This document shows, piece after piece, positions 38,589 through 46,684 of a stretch of DNA of 64,000 bases; the stretch's first letter is position 1; every line of letters begins with the position of its first letter. The translations under genes were made by a program, and so were the position numbers. Source of the DNA: Deltaproteobacteria bacterium (lineage in GTDB: Bacteria; Myxococcota; Myxococcia; Myxococcales; 40CM-4-68-19); contig VBLC01000035.1 of the NCBI GenBank assembly GCA_005879315.1, forward strand, positions 129,686 to 193,685. The letters run 5' to 3'. The notes below the pieces were generated by a model. It ran no database searches. It was not told the DNA's origin and saw nothing but the letters and a program-made list of their open reading frames with translations.

Positions 38589-39631
38589 CAGTCGAAGGGG
38601 ATGGTGTGCAGGCGCTCGCCGCGTTCGGCGCCGAGCAGCGTCGCCGCGTCTTCGGGCAGGAGCGCCTCGGCGTCGCGGAAGCGGACCGGCGATCGGACGC
38701 AGCGGAAGCGATTGCGACCGTGAGGGCGCTCGAGAGCGACCAGCCGTTCCTCGACCTCGTCGGCGGTCGCATCGCCGCCTTGCGGCAGCGGGGTCGCACC
38801 GAGCTTGGCGCGGCGGAAGCGGCGGATGGGCTCGATCAGCGCGGTCGGCGCCGAGTAGTGCGGGCCGCCGTCGAAAGGATCGATGCGCTCGTCGTAGCGG
38901 AAGCCGATCCTGGTGAGCATGTCCTTGGCCCCCGCCGTCTGCGGGCCCACCTCTCCGATGGCGTCCTGGATCTTCTGCGAGAAGATCGTCGCGTAGATCT
39001 CGCCTGGCGGGAAGAGCTGCTGGATGAATTCCTTGTTCTCGCGGGAGAGGCGGTCCGCCTCCTGATAGCTCAGCCCCGTGAACTTGCGCCCGAGCGCTTC
39101 CCAGAGGGGGCTGCGGTTGTCTTCCTCCAGGCGCGGGAGCAGCTCGACCAGGATGCGATCGCGAAAGCGCGGCCGGTGCATCGCGACGTAGAGGAATCGG
39201 ACCAGGCTGAGCTGCTTGCCGGGCTTCTGCTGTCCGCGAAACTGCGAGTCGACCACCAGCCCGCCGATCTCGGTGGGGCCCTCGAAGTTGTAGCCGATCG
39301 AGAGCACCCGATGGCGGAAATGCTTGTCCACCGAGTGGCTGTAATGCTCCTTCTCGTAGACGTCGAAGAAGATGTGAGGCGCGTCGCGCGTGCCGTGCTG
39401 GGCGATGATCAGCGACGAGCCCACCACCTTGCCGCTCCGCGCGTCCTCGAGCACGAAGAGATACTCGCGCTCGAAAGGGTCGCGGATGCGCCCGTCGAAG
39501 GAGCGAGCCGACTTCTCGACGATGGCCGACAGCTCCTTCTCGTCGTTGGGCAGGTTCACGGTGTTCAGCTCGCCGGCCAGCTTCTTCAGCGCGGGCAAGT
39601 CACCTTTGTGGACGTCGCGGATCACGTACAC
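38588..39631 (-). CDS. astA: Arginine N-succinyltransferase
   Basis: This GNAT-type enzyme transfers a succinyl group from succinyl-CoA to arginine, the first step of the AST arginine-catabolic pathway. The 347 residues are the normal length for a one-chain AstA. Diagnostic stretches are IRDVHKGDLPALKKLAG, EIGGLVVDSQFRGQQKPGK, RFLYVAMHRPRFRDRILVEL (20 residues) and LTRIGFRYDERIDPFDGGPH (20 residues). It lies downstream of the M20 hydrolase and upstream of astD in the same unit. AstB and AstC are not in the window. Confidence 0.95.
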   Translation of the reverse strand: MYVIRDVHKGDLPALKKLAGELNTVNLPNDEKELSAIVEKSARSFDGRIRDPFEREYLFVLEDARSGKVVGSSLIIAQHGTRDAPHIFFDVYEKEHYSHSVDKHFRHRVLSIGYNFEGPTEIGGLVVDSQFRGQQKPGKQLSLVRFLYVAMHRPRFRDRILVELLPRLEEDNRSPLWEALGRKFTGLSYQEADRLSRENKEFIQQLFPPGEIYATIFSQKIQDAIGEVGPQTAGAKDMLTRIGFRYDERIDPFDGGPHYSAPTALIEPIRRFRRAKLGATPLPQGGDATADEVEERLVALERPHGRNRFRCVRSPVRFRDAEALLPEDAATLLGAERGERLHTIPFD

Positions 39632-41046
39632 GAGCAGAGCTCCACGATGAGCTGTTCATAGAGATCGCACGCCTTCTCCAGTTGCGCCATCTCGATCCGC
39701 TCGTTCGCGGCGTGCGCATTGCCGGTGCTCTTGCCCGGGCCGATGACGATGGCCTGGCTGCCGGCCCGGGCAAAGACCCCTGCCTCCGTGCTGGTTGGCT
39801 TGGCCTGCGGGGCAGGGTCCAACCCCCGCCCGCGGAGGACGTTTTGTACAATTTGTACAAATTGCGCGTCGTGGGGCAGGGCCGTCCCCCCGGCGTTGCG
39901 CTCCATCGAAACCTCGAGCTCCAGCTCCCCACCCCCCAGGCTGGCGACCCAGTCGCGGGCATTTTGTACAAAATGCGCGACCACTGCGTCCGGGTCCTGG
40001 GAGTGGAGGAGGCGGGCGTCGAAATGGGCCGCGGCCTCGGCCACGCCATAGATCGCGTCCGGGGGAGGCACCGGCGATTCCATGCTCTCGAGCACATTCA
40101 GGCCGCCCACCGCGCCAGGGGGATCGAACTGCGGGTCTTCTCCTCGCGGAAGGCTCTCTTGCCACAATTCCTCCAGCGCCCCCAGGGTGGCGAGCGTGCG
40201 CCAGAGGTTGGGCCGGAGCGGCTGGGCCCGGAGGAAGCGGACCTCGTCGGGGGCAGGCTGGCCATTCTCCCGCGGCGCCGGAACCAGGAGCGTGCAGCTG
40301 GCCGGCACGACATTGCTGGATGTCCCGCCGCGCGCGGCCAGGATCGGCGCCCCGGAGCTGCGCGCCCAGGCCAGCGCCTTCAAGATGGCATTGACCCCGA
40401 GCTGCGGGGTCGAGCTGTGCGCAGCCTTGCCGGAAAAGCGCAGCTCCTCGACTCCCGGCCCGGCGCTGGAGACGAGCCGCGCCCGCAGATCGCGCACGGT
40501 GCAGCGGACCACGGCATATCCCTTGTGCGCCGTGATCAGCCTGAGCTCGCTGGGCTCGCCGCAGAGCACGAACGCCGGCGCGACCTCTCGAAAGAGCTCG
40601 GATCCAGCAAAATGGCGGGCGCCGCGCAGGCCCACTTCCTCGCCGAAAGTCCCGAGCAGCCAGAAAGGCCGCCGCAGCCTGCGCCCCTGCACCCGCCGCG
40701 CCGCCTCCGCCTTGCAGAGCGCATCCAGCTTCACGTCGGCGACGCCGAGGCCGTAGAGGACGCCGCCGCGCTCCGTCAGCGTCCAGGGATCGGTCTCCCA
40801 TCCCGGCGCCGCCGGAACAGTGTCGAGATGCGTGACGAACAGCGTCCCGCCACCGCCCGAAGCGTGCCCTCCGGGCCCGCCGAGGACATTGACGTGCACC
40901 TCCTCGACCGACTGCCGGCGCACCGCAAGGCCGGCGTGCTCCCAGAGCGAGGACAGGAGATCGGCCGCCCGCCTGGTCCCATTCGCCGAGACGGTGTTCG
41001 CCGCGATCAGCTGGCGAGCGAGCTCGAGAAAGCCCGTGGAAAGCAT
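39622..41046 (-). CDS. M20 family metallopeptidase / N-acyl amino-acid deacylase
   Basis: A 474-residue zinc hydrolase of the ArgE/DapE/CPG2 family. Metal and catalytic elements: LFVTHLDTVPAA (His and Asp), VADVKLDALCKAEA, FGEEVGLRG (catalytic Glu-Glu), a cleavage-domain insertion, and a C-terminal His in GKSTGNAHAANERIEM. It starts the unit that holds astA and astD. By position it may remove the succinyl group from succinylglutamate, the step of AstE, which is absent. That is inference. Its 3' third contains two AT-rich TTGTACAA palindromes translated as F-V-Q, listed separately. Confidence 0.88.
   Translation of the reverse strand: MLSTGFLELARQLIAANTVSANGTRRAADLLSSLWEHAGLAVRRQSVEEVHVNVLGGPGGHASGGGGTLFVTHLDTVPAAPGWETDPWTLTERGGVLYGLGVADVKLDALCKAEAARRVQGRRLRRPFWLLGTFGEEVGLRGARHFAGSELFREVAPAFVLCGEPSELRLITAHKGYAVVRCTVRDLRARLVSSAGPGVEELRFSGKAAHSSTPQLGVNAILKALAWARSSGAPILAARGGTSSNVVPASCTLLVPAPRENGQPAPDEVRFLRAQPLRPNLWRTLATLGALEELWQESLPRGEDPQFDPPGAVGGLNVLESMESPVPPPDAIYGVAEAAAHFDARLLHSQDPDAVVAHFVQNARDWVASLGGGELELEVSMERNAGGTALPHDAQFVQIVQNVLRGRGLDPAPQAKPTSTEAGVFARAGSQAIVIGPGKSTGNAHAANERIEMAQLEKACDLYEQLIVELCSCT
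39842..39862. repeat. Double AT-rich palindrome, core TTGTACAA, inside the M20 gene
   Basis: Two TTGTACAA-type palindromes lie head to tail, TTTTGTACAA (39842-39851) and ATTTGTACAAAT (39851-39862), with centres nine bases apart. In the minus-strand gene they read as F-V-Q-I-V-Q-N. A nine-base spacing keeps the reading frame. The AT content stands out sharply from the surrounding GC-rich coding sequence. Two further sites are at 39960-39975 and 54353-54366. Confidence 0.7.
39960..39975. repeat. AT-rich perfect 16-base palindrome inside the M20 gene
   Basis: CATTTTGTACAAAATG is a perfect 16-base inverted repeat. In the M20 gene it encodes H-F-V-Q-N. It sits about 105 bases from the double palindrome at 39842 and shares its TTGTACAA core. 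Such a site could bind a dimeric protein or be a short mobile insertion; I cannot decide which. Confidence 0.7.
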
Positions 41047-41106
41047 GGGGCGCCTCCCTTGTCATGGAGCCTGCCGCGGGTCAACGGCATGCGTAGTTTC
41101 GCATCC

Positions 41107-41682
41107 ATGGACAAAGCGACTCCGTTCCTGACCGACATCAAGGAGCTGCAGCGGCGCGCGCGCGAGCACGTGGAGAAAGGCGCCGTCACGCCCGCCTACC
41201 GTGGCGACGTAGAGACCGCGATCAAGCTGCTCAACGAAGCGCTCGCGACCGAGATCGTCTGCACCTTGCGCTATCGCCGCCACCACTTCATGGCCGCCGG
41301 TATCCACTATAAGGCCGTCGCCGACGAGTTCATGGAGCACTCGGTGGAAGAGCAGCGCCACGCCGACATGATCGCCGAGCGCATCCGCCAGCTTGGGGGC
41401 GCGCCAGACTTCAACCCGCAGGGGCTCTTGAGCCGCAGCCACGCGCAGTACAGCGAGGGGCAGTCGCTCACCGAGATGATCAAGGAAGACCTGATCGCCG
41501 AGCGGATCGCCATCGAGTCGTACATGGAGATGATCCGCTACTTCGGCGAGAACGACCCCACTTCGCGGCGGATGATGGAGGAGATCCTCGCCAAGGAAGA
41601 GGAGCACGCCGACGACCTGGTGACGCTGCTCGAGACGCTCGACCCGCGCGAGCCCACCGCGCCGCTGACGACCAAGCACTGA
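41107..41682 (+). CDS. Bacterioferritin-like protein
   Basis: A 191-residue ferritin-like four-helix protein. All iron ligands of the di-iron site are visible: Glu in NEALATEIVCTLRYRRHHF, the EEQRHA pair (Glu and His), Glu in IKEDLIAERIAIESY, and the EEEHADDL pair near the end. It is about 30 residues longer than bacterioferritin (158) because of N- and C-terminal extensions. The Met that binds haem in Bfr is not securely placed, so I call it Bfr-like. The ATG at 41107 is a good start. It is divergent from the M20 gene. Confidence 0.88.
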   Translation: MDKATPFLTDIKELQRRAREHVEKGAVTPAYRGDVETAIKLLNEALATEIVCTLRYRRHHFMAAGIHYKAVADEFMEHSVEEQRHADMIAERIRQLGGAPDFNPQGLLSRSHAQYSEGQSLTEMIKEDLIAERIAIESYMEMIRYFGENDPTSRRMMEEILAKEEEHADDLVTLLETLDPREPTAPLTTKH

Positions 41683-41703
41683 AAGGTGCTATGAGGCGCG
41701 CTC

Positions 41704-42066
41704 GTGCGCGCCACTGATCAGAGGGTGTCGGAGGGTTGCATTTTCTGCAAGATCGCGGCAGGCAAGATCCCGGTGGAGAGGATCGCCGAGAACGAGGAGT
41801 TGCTCGCCTTCCCCGACATCGATCCGCAGGCGCCGGTGCACGTGCTGATCATCCCCAAGAAGCACGTCACTTCCTTGAAGGAGGTCAGCGACTGGGGTCT
41901 CATCGGCCGCATGCACCAGTTCGCCGTCAAGGTCGCCGAGCAGAAGGGCATCGCCCAGAGCGGCTACCGCGTCTTGATCAACACCGGCCTCAACGGCGTG
42001 CAGACGGTTCTGCACCTCCATCTGCATCTGCTCGGCGGCCGGGTGATGCGCTGGCCGCCCGGATAG
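41704..42066 (+). CDS. HIT family protein (histidine-triad nucleotide hydrolase)
   Basis: A 120-residue HINT-type protein. It has the zinc-binding cysteines in EGCIFCKI, the segment HVLIIPKKHVTSL, and the catalytic histidine triad in TVLHLHLHLLGGR. Such proteins hydrolyse AMP-lysine or AMP-phosphoramidate substrates. The start could be GTG at 41704 or the in-frame GTG at 41725. The first has an AGG element upstream. The next gene, pcnB, begins two bases after the stop, so the two are probably co-transcribed. Confidence 0.93.
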   Translation: MRATDQRVSEGCIFCKIAAGKIPVERIAENEELLAFPDIDPQAPVHVLIIPKKHVTSLKEVSDWGLIGRMHQFAVKVAEQKGIAQSGYRVLINTGLNGVQTVLHLHLHLLGGRVMRWPPG

Positions 42067-42068
42067 CC

Positions 42069-43538
42069 ATGCCCCCTGAGATCCCCGAGGAGCTCCTCGA
42101 TCCCGATGCGGTCAAAGTGGTCCGGCGCCTGCGGCGCGCCGGCCATGAGGCTTATCTGGTGGGCGGTTGCGTGCGCGATCTGCTGCTCGGCATCCGGCCG
42201 AAGGATTTCGACGTCGCGACCAGCGCTCATCCCAACCAGGTGCGCGAGACCTTCCGCAACAGCCGGCTGATCGGGCGCCGCTTCCGCCTGGCGCACGTCT
42301 TCTTCCGCGGCGGGAAGATCATCGAGGTCTCCACCTTCCGCGCCAACCCGCTCGACGAGCTGCAGGATCTCCCCTCCGACCTGCTCATCCGCCACGACAA
42401 CGTCTTCGGCAACGCCGAGGAGGACGCCCGCCGCCGCGACTTCACCATCAACGCGCTCTTCTACGATGTCGATACCGGCAGCGTGATCGACTACGTGGGC
42501 GGCAAGGCAGACTTGCAGGCGCGGCAGATCCACACCATCGGCAAGCCCGACGTCCGCATGCGCGAGGACCCGGTGCGGATCCTCCGCGCCATCCGCTTCG
42601 CCGCCAAGTGCGCCTTCGACCTCGAGCCGCAGACAGCCGAAGCGATGAAGGCGCACGTGCACGAGATTCCCCGCTGCGCGCCGCCGCGCGTCCTGGAAGA
42701 GGTGCTCAAGCTGCTCCGCTCGGGAGCAGCGCGCCGCTCCTTCGAGCTTCTCCGCGAAGTGGGCGCGCTGCGCATCCTCCTCCCCCCCGTCGCGGCGTAC
42801 CTGGAGCGGCGCGGGCCGGAGGAGGCCGAGCGGCACCTGCGCGCGCTCGACGCTCTCGACGCTCACGTGCGCGCCGGCGAGATTCCTTCCGACGCGGTCT
42901 TGCTCGCGACATTGCTCGCCCCTCTGCCGCGGGAAGGGGCGCCGCGGGGGCCGATTGCCCGCGCGCCGCAGCCGCCGCAGCAGAAGCCCGCCGCCGAGGA
43001 CGCCGACGAGGAGCTCGACCGCCAGTTGTCGGAGCTGGAAGAGCAGGAGGCCGATCCCGCCCAGGCCCCTTTGCCCGAGGCGGCGCTGCGCGAGGAGGCG
43101 GAGCTGCACGACGAGCGCCTCGGCGGCGTCCCGGCGTTCCCGGCGGGCGCAGACGTGCAGCCGTGGTCATTGCCGCAGGACGTGGTCGCGCCCGAGATCG
43201 TCCTCGGCGAGATGGTGCGAACGGCGCGGCTGCCGCGGCGGATCGCCGAGCGGGCGCGGATGATCCTCCTCGCACAGCCGGTGCTGGCGGGAGAGCGGCG
43301 CAGGCGACGGAGCTCGCCGCAAGCGTTCGTCCGGCAGAGCTACTTTCCCGAGGCGCTCGCGGTCTTCGAGCTGTCAGTGGCGGCCACCGGTCGCGGGCAC
43401 GAGCAGCTTTTGCGCTGGCAGGCCACCTTCGCGGGGCAGCAGGATCTCTCGCACGCTCCGGAGCATGAGCCGAAACGGCGGCCGCGGCGCGGCCCGCGCC
43501 GGCGTCGGCGTTCGGCGCGTCCGGCCGCCAAGCAGTAG
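42069..43538 (+). CDS. pcnB: Poly(A) polymerase / CCA-adding enzyme type nucleotidyltransferase
   Basis: A 489-residue class II nucleotidyltransferase with the catalytic motif YLVGGCVRDLLLGIRPKDFDV (core GGCVRD and DFD), RDFTINALFYD, and RILRAIRFAAKCAFDLEP. The head resembles poly(A) polymerase I more than tRNA CCA enzymes, given the basic C-terminal tail (RRGPRRRRRSARPAAK). A Pro/Glu-rich stretch of about 60 residues (roughly 300-360) is inserted between the catalytic core and the C-terminal helices. Poly(A) polymerase promotes RNA decay. The alternative, a CCA-adding enzyme, cannot be excluded by eye. Confidence 0.87.
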   Translation: MPPEIPEELLDPDAVKVVRRLRRAGHEAYLVGGCVRDLLLGIRPKDFDVATSAHPNQVRETFRNSRLIGRRFRLAHVFFRGGKIIEVSTFRANPLDELQDLPSDLLIRHDNVFGNAEEDARRRDFTINALFYDVDTGSVIDYVGGKADLQARQIHTIGKPDVRMREDPVRILRAIRFAAKCAFDLEPQTAEAMKAHVHEIPRCAPPRVLEEVLKLLRSGAARRSFELLREVGALRILLPPVAAYLERRGPEEAERHLRALDALDAHVRAGEIPSDAVLLATLLAPLPREGAPRGPIARAPQPPQQKPAAEDADEELDRQLSELEEQEADPAQAPLPEAALREEAELHDERLGGVPAFPAGADVQPWSLPQDVVAPEIVLGEMVRTARLPRRIAERARMILLAQPVLAGERRRRRSSPQAFVRQSYFPEALAVFELSVAATGRGHEQLLRWQATFAGQQDLSHAPEHEPKRRPRRGPRRRRRSARPAAKQ

Positions 43539-43618
43539 CGCTCGGCGCTGCTCCTCGGTCGTGCGGGCGCAGGCTCGTCGATTGTCGGACTGACAGGGCG
43601 GCCCCACCTTCGGAGAGC

Positions 43619-44914
43619 ATGCTTGTCGCGCTGTTTCTCGTAGCCCAGGCTGCGATCCCCGCTGGCGGGGGGATCGTGAGCGGTACGACTTCGGGAGGAA
43701 GCAACTACAGCGGCTCGTGCGCCGCGAATCCGACCGCGAATTCACCCGAGGTGGTCTTCAGCTGGACGCCGAGCGCGAGCGGCACCGCCACGCTCTACAC
43801 CTGCTCGCCCAACACCAAGTTCGACACCGTCCTCTACGTGCGCAGCTCGCTCTACGGATCGGAGCTGGCCTGCAACGACGACACGAGCGGCTGCGGCACG
43901 GGCGACGGCTCGTACAACGCCGACCATCACGGCTCGAAGATCACCATGAGCGTCACGGCCGGGCAGACGTACTACGTGTTCGTCGATGGATACGCCTGGT
44001 CGAGCGGCGGCAACCTCGGAGCTTTCCAGCTGACGGTCTCGCCTCCGACGCCGCCGTCGCTCTCCTATACGCCGCCGGCCGGACTCCAGAACGTCTTCGT
44101 CATCTGGATGGAGAACGCCGACTGGAGCTCGATCAAGGGAAATCCCTCGCTGCCGTACATCAACTCGCTCCTTTCGAGCGGCGCGCACGCCGAGAGCTAC
44201 CAGCAACTGCCGGACGGCGGCAGCTGCCTCCACCCCAGCGCGCCCAATTATCTCTACGCCGAGACCGGCCAGGACCCCGGCTTCCGCGACAACTACGCGC
44301 CGAACACCTCCGGCCACCTGCAATCGGGAGATCACCTGAGCGGCTATCTGAAGCGCGTGGGCATTTCCGTGCGCAACTACAGCCAGTCGGTGCCCTCGGG
44401 AATCTGCCCGGTGGATCAATCGGGCAACGGCGGCGCGGCGGTCTTGCCTCTCTCTTACTTCGCCGATCTCACCGGCAACGGCTCGGCCAGCGACGCGGGC
44501 TGCATCGCGCGGCACGTGCCCCTCTCGCAGTTCTCGACCGATCTCGCCGCCGGCCTGACCCCCCGCTACAGCCTGATCACCCTCGACGATGCCCACAGCG
44601 GGCACGACAACCTCGCCGCGGGCGACAGCTTCCTCTCCGGCTTCTTGCCCCCCATCCTCTCCTCGCCGCAGGTCCAGAACAACGGCGCGGTCTTCATCGT
44701 CTGGGACGAGGGCACCTCCAGCTCCGGCTGCGCGCCCATCGGGCTCATCGCGCTCTCGCCGCTGGCGAAGGCCGGCTATTCGAACACGGTGCCGTACTCG
44801 CACGCCTCGCTGCTGCGGACGATGCAGGCCATCTTCGGGGTGAAGCCGTACCTCGGAGCGGCCGCGTCGGCGAACGACTTCTCCGACTTGTTCCAGGCCG
44901 GCGCCTGGAAGTGA
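43619..44914 (+). CDS. Secreted phosphoesterase (PF04185-type) with N-terminal beta-sandwich domain
   Basis: A 431-residue exported protein. After a signal peptide (MLVALFLVAQAAIPAGG) comes an approximately 120-residue Ser/Gly/Thr-rich domain. It includes VVFSWTPSASGTATLYTC and GQTYYVFVDGYA, and resembles the PPC-type beta-sandwich modules of myxobacterial secreted proteins. The second part (residues about 160-431) is a phosphoesterase: VFVIWMENADWS, LPDGGSCLHPSAPNYLY, YSLITLDDAHSGHDNLA, VFIVWDEGTS and PYSHASLLRTMQAIFG. This family includes acid phosphatases and phospholipases C, so substrate is unknown. It converges with the exbD genes. Confidence 0.85.
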   Translation: MLVALFLVAQAAIPAGGGIVSGTTSGGSNYSGSCAANPTANSPEVVFSWTPSASGTATLYTCSPNTKFDTVLYVRSSLYGSELACNDDTSGCGTGDGSYNADHHGSKITMSVTAGQTYYVFVDGYAWSSGGNLGAFQLTVSPPTPPSLSYTPPAGLQNVFVIWMENADWSSIKGNPSLPYINSLLSSGAHAESYQQLPDGGSCLHPSAPNYLYAETGQDPGFRDNYAPNTSGHLQSGDHLSGYLKRVGISVRNYSQSVPSGICPVDQSGNGGAAVLPLSYFADLTGNGSASDAGCIARHVPLSQFSTDLAAGLTPRYSLITLDDAHSGHDNLAAGDSFLSGFLPPILSSPQVQNNGAVFIVWDEGTSSSGCAPIGLIALSPLAKAGYSNTVPYSHASLLRTMQAIFGVKPYLGAAASANDFSDLFQAGAWK

Positions 44915-45469
44915 TTACTTCGGCGCTGGCGGCGCACCCGGGGCGGGCACCGGAGCGCCTGGCGTGGCGGGAGCGCCTGGCGTGGCGGGAGCTCCTGGCG
45001 TCCCCGGCGGCGTCTCGGGTGCCGGCGCCTTGATCGACTCGGTCATCATTCCGATCGTCCACCCCGTCGAGCTGTCGCGGATGGCGTCGAGCGCCTTCAC
45101 CGCCCGCACGTACTTGGTCTTGTCGTCGGCGTCGAAGAAGATGACCGGCGGCCCCTGCGTCGCTTCCTTGCTCTTGGCGAGCTTGTAATAAGCCCTGAGC
45201 CGATCCTGGACGTTTTCGTCGGTCAGGGTCTCGTTGTTGATGTGGAAGGTCCCCTGCTCGTCGACCCTGAAGACGATCTGCGTCAGGTCGGGCGGCGGCG
45301 GCTCGTTCTGCATCTCCGGCGGCACTTCCTCCGGGACGCGCACGCCGATCTCCTTCTCCATCAGCGGCGTCAGCACCATGAAGATGATGAGGAGCACCAG
45401 CACGATGTCGACCAGCGGAGTGATGTTGATGTCCGACCGCGGGCCCTTCCGCTTGCTGCCGACGTCCAT
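44915..45469 (-). CDS. ExbD/TolR family biopolymer transport protein, long C-terminal tail
   Basis: A 184-residue ExbD-type subunit of the TonB energising complex. It has the N-terminal SDINITPLVDIVLVLLIIFM membrane segment with the essential Asp, then a periplasmic domain (LTQIVFRVDEQG, GPPVIFFDADDKTKYVRAVK). The last 35 residues are a Pro/Gly/Ala tail of repeated PGAPAT units, encoded by an 18-base tandem repeat at 44952-45005. Ordinary ExbD is about 140 residues, so the tail is extra. It is the fourth gene of the tonB unit. Confidence 0.93.
   Translation of the reverse strand: MDVGSKRKGPRSDINITPLVDIVLVLLIIFMVLTPLMEKEIGVRVPEEVPPEMQNEPPPPDLTQIVFRVDEQGTFHINNETLTDENVQDRLRAYYKLAKSKEATQGPPVIFFDADDKTKYVRAVKALDAIRDSSTGWTIGMMTESIKAPAPETPPGTPGAPATPGAPATPGAPVPAPGAPPAPK
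44952..45005 (-). repeat. 18-base tandem repeat in exbD tail
   Basis: The unit GGAGCGCCTGGCGTGGCG occurs at 44952-44969 and 44970-44987, followed by a partial copy at 44988-45005. Translated on the minus strand it gives the six-residue unit PGAPAT (PGAPVP at the outer copy). The repeat is 18 bases, a multiple of three, so copy number can change without frameshifting. Confidence 0.85.
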
Positions 45470-45472
45470 GGG

Positions 45473-45886
45473 CTACTTTCCCTTCAGCTCTTCGGCCGCC
45501 AGGGAGACGCCCTTGAGCTTGGCCTTGGAAGCCCAGTCGAGCACCGGCCGCACCTTGCCGTATTCGGTATCGACGTCGGCCTTGATCATCACCCGCTTGC
45601 CGCCGGCAGTGGCGATCTTCATCGCCTCCATCACCTGCTCGCGCGTGGCGGGCGTCTTCTCCTGCTCGATGTAGACCTGGCCGTCCTTGGTGACGCTGAT
45701 GAAAGCCGGCTCCGGCCCCTGGCCGACCGCGGCGTGCTTGGCCTTGGGCAATTCCACCGACTTGCCGCGCTGGAGCATGGGCGTCACCACCATGAAGATG
45801 ATGAGCAACACCAGGACCACGTCGACGAGCGGCGTGACGTTGATGTCGGAGCGGACTCCGCCCTTGCTTTCGACATCCATTCCCAT
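45473..45886 (-). CDS. ExbD/TolR family biopolymer transport protein
   Basis: A 137-residue ExbD-type subunit of normal length. It has the N-terminal RSDINVTPLVDVVLVLLIIF segment (20 residues) with the essential Asp in the membrane helix, and a periplasmic domain (AFISVTKDGQVYIEQEKTPA, KRVMIKADVDTEYGKVRPVL). It lies between exbB and the longer exbD paralogue, with three to four bases between genes. Two different ExbD subunits next to one ExbB suggest a mixed dimer or division of work. The two share little beyond the membrane part. Confidence 0.94.
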   Translation of the reverse strand: MGMDVESKGGVRSDINVTPLVDVVLVLLIIFMVVTPMLQRGKSVELPKAKHAAVGQGPEPAFISVTKDGQVYIEQEKTPATREQVMEAMKIATAGGKRVMIKADVDTEYGKVRPVLDWASKAKLKGVSLAAEELKGK

Positions 45887-45889
45887 CGG

Positions 45890-46651
45890 CTATGCCTTCG
45901 CCTTCGCTCCGGGACTGGGAGCCGCGGCGCCTTTGCCGGCGACGGGGTTGGTGAGCGGCTCGTCGAAGCGGCCTTCTTTGAGGAAGAAGTCGACCAGCTC
46001 GTTGGAGGCGTCGGCGATGTCGACGCTCATCTCCTCCACGCGGTTGGTCAGGTAGTTGTACATCATCAACGCCGGGATGGCGACGAGCAGGCCGAAGGCG
46101 GTGGTGATGAGCGCTTCGGAGATGCCGGCGGAGACGGAAGCGAGGCCGCCCGATCCGGAGGCCGCCATCAGCTGGAAGGCGGTGATGATCCCCAGCACCG
46201 TCCCGAGCAGGCCGACGAAGGGAGAGGACGAGGCCACCGTCGCAAGGCCGGAGAGGCCGCGGCGCAGATCCGCCGTCACCCGCAGCGTGGCGCGATCGAT
46301 GGATCTGTTGATCGCCTCCACCAGGTCGAATTCGCCGACGTCGTGCGGCCCCTGCTTGGCGAGCGCCTCACGGCCCCGGTTGTACTCGGCGATGCCCGAT
46401 CCGAGCACGCGCGGGATGTGGCCGTACTTCAGGGTGTTGGCGAACTGGGCCGCCTCGATCATCTGGTGACCTGGCAGGAGGTCGCGCAGCTTCTCCGCAT
46501 ATTTGCGGCTCTGATCCTTGGCGCGGGAGAAGCTGAAGAGCCGCTCCGCCATCACGCTCAGCGAATAGACGGACATGATCGCCAGCGTAATGACGACCAG
46601 GCGGGCAGGAATGCCCATCGACCGCCACATACCCAAGAGACTGAAATCCAT
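45890..46651 (-). CDS. exbB: ExbB/TolQ/MotA family proton channel protein
   Basis: A 253-residue inner-membrane protein with three hydrophobic helices: VVITLAIMSVYSLSVMAERL at the start, FVGLLGTVLGIITAFQLMAA and ALITTAFGLLVAIPALMMYN. This is the MotA/TolQ/ExbB fold, with GLLGTVLGI and the conserved Thr and Gly residues of the channel. It pairs with the two ExbD proteins to convert proton motive force into TonB movement. It starts at 46651, 33 bases after the tonB stop. Confidence 0.95.
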   Translation of the reverse strand: MDFSLLGMWRSMGIPARLVVITLAIMSVYSLSVMAERLFSFSRAKDQSRKYAEKLRDLLPGHQMIEAAQFANTLKYGHIPRVLGSGIAEYNRGREALAKQGPHDVGEFDLVEAINRSIDRATLRVTADLRRGLSGLATVASSSPFVGLLGTVLGIITAFQLMAASGSGGLASVSAGISEALITTAFGLLVAIPALMMYNYLTNRVEEMSVDIADASNELVDFFLKEGRFDEPLTNPVAGKGAAAPSPGAKAKA

Positions 46652-46684
46652 ATGAGGTGACTTCCTCCGGCTTTGCGCCCGGAA

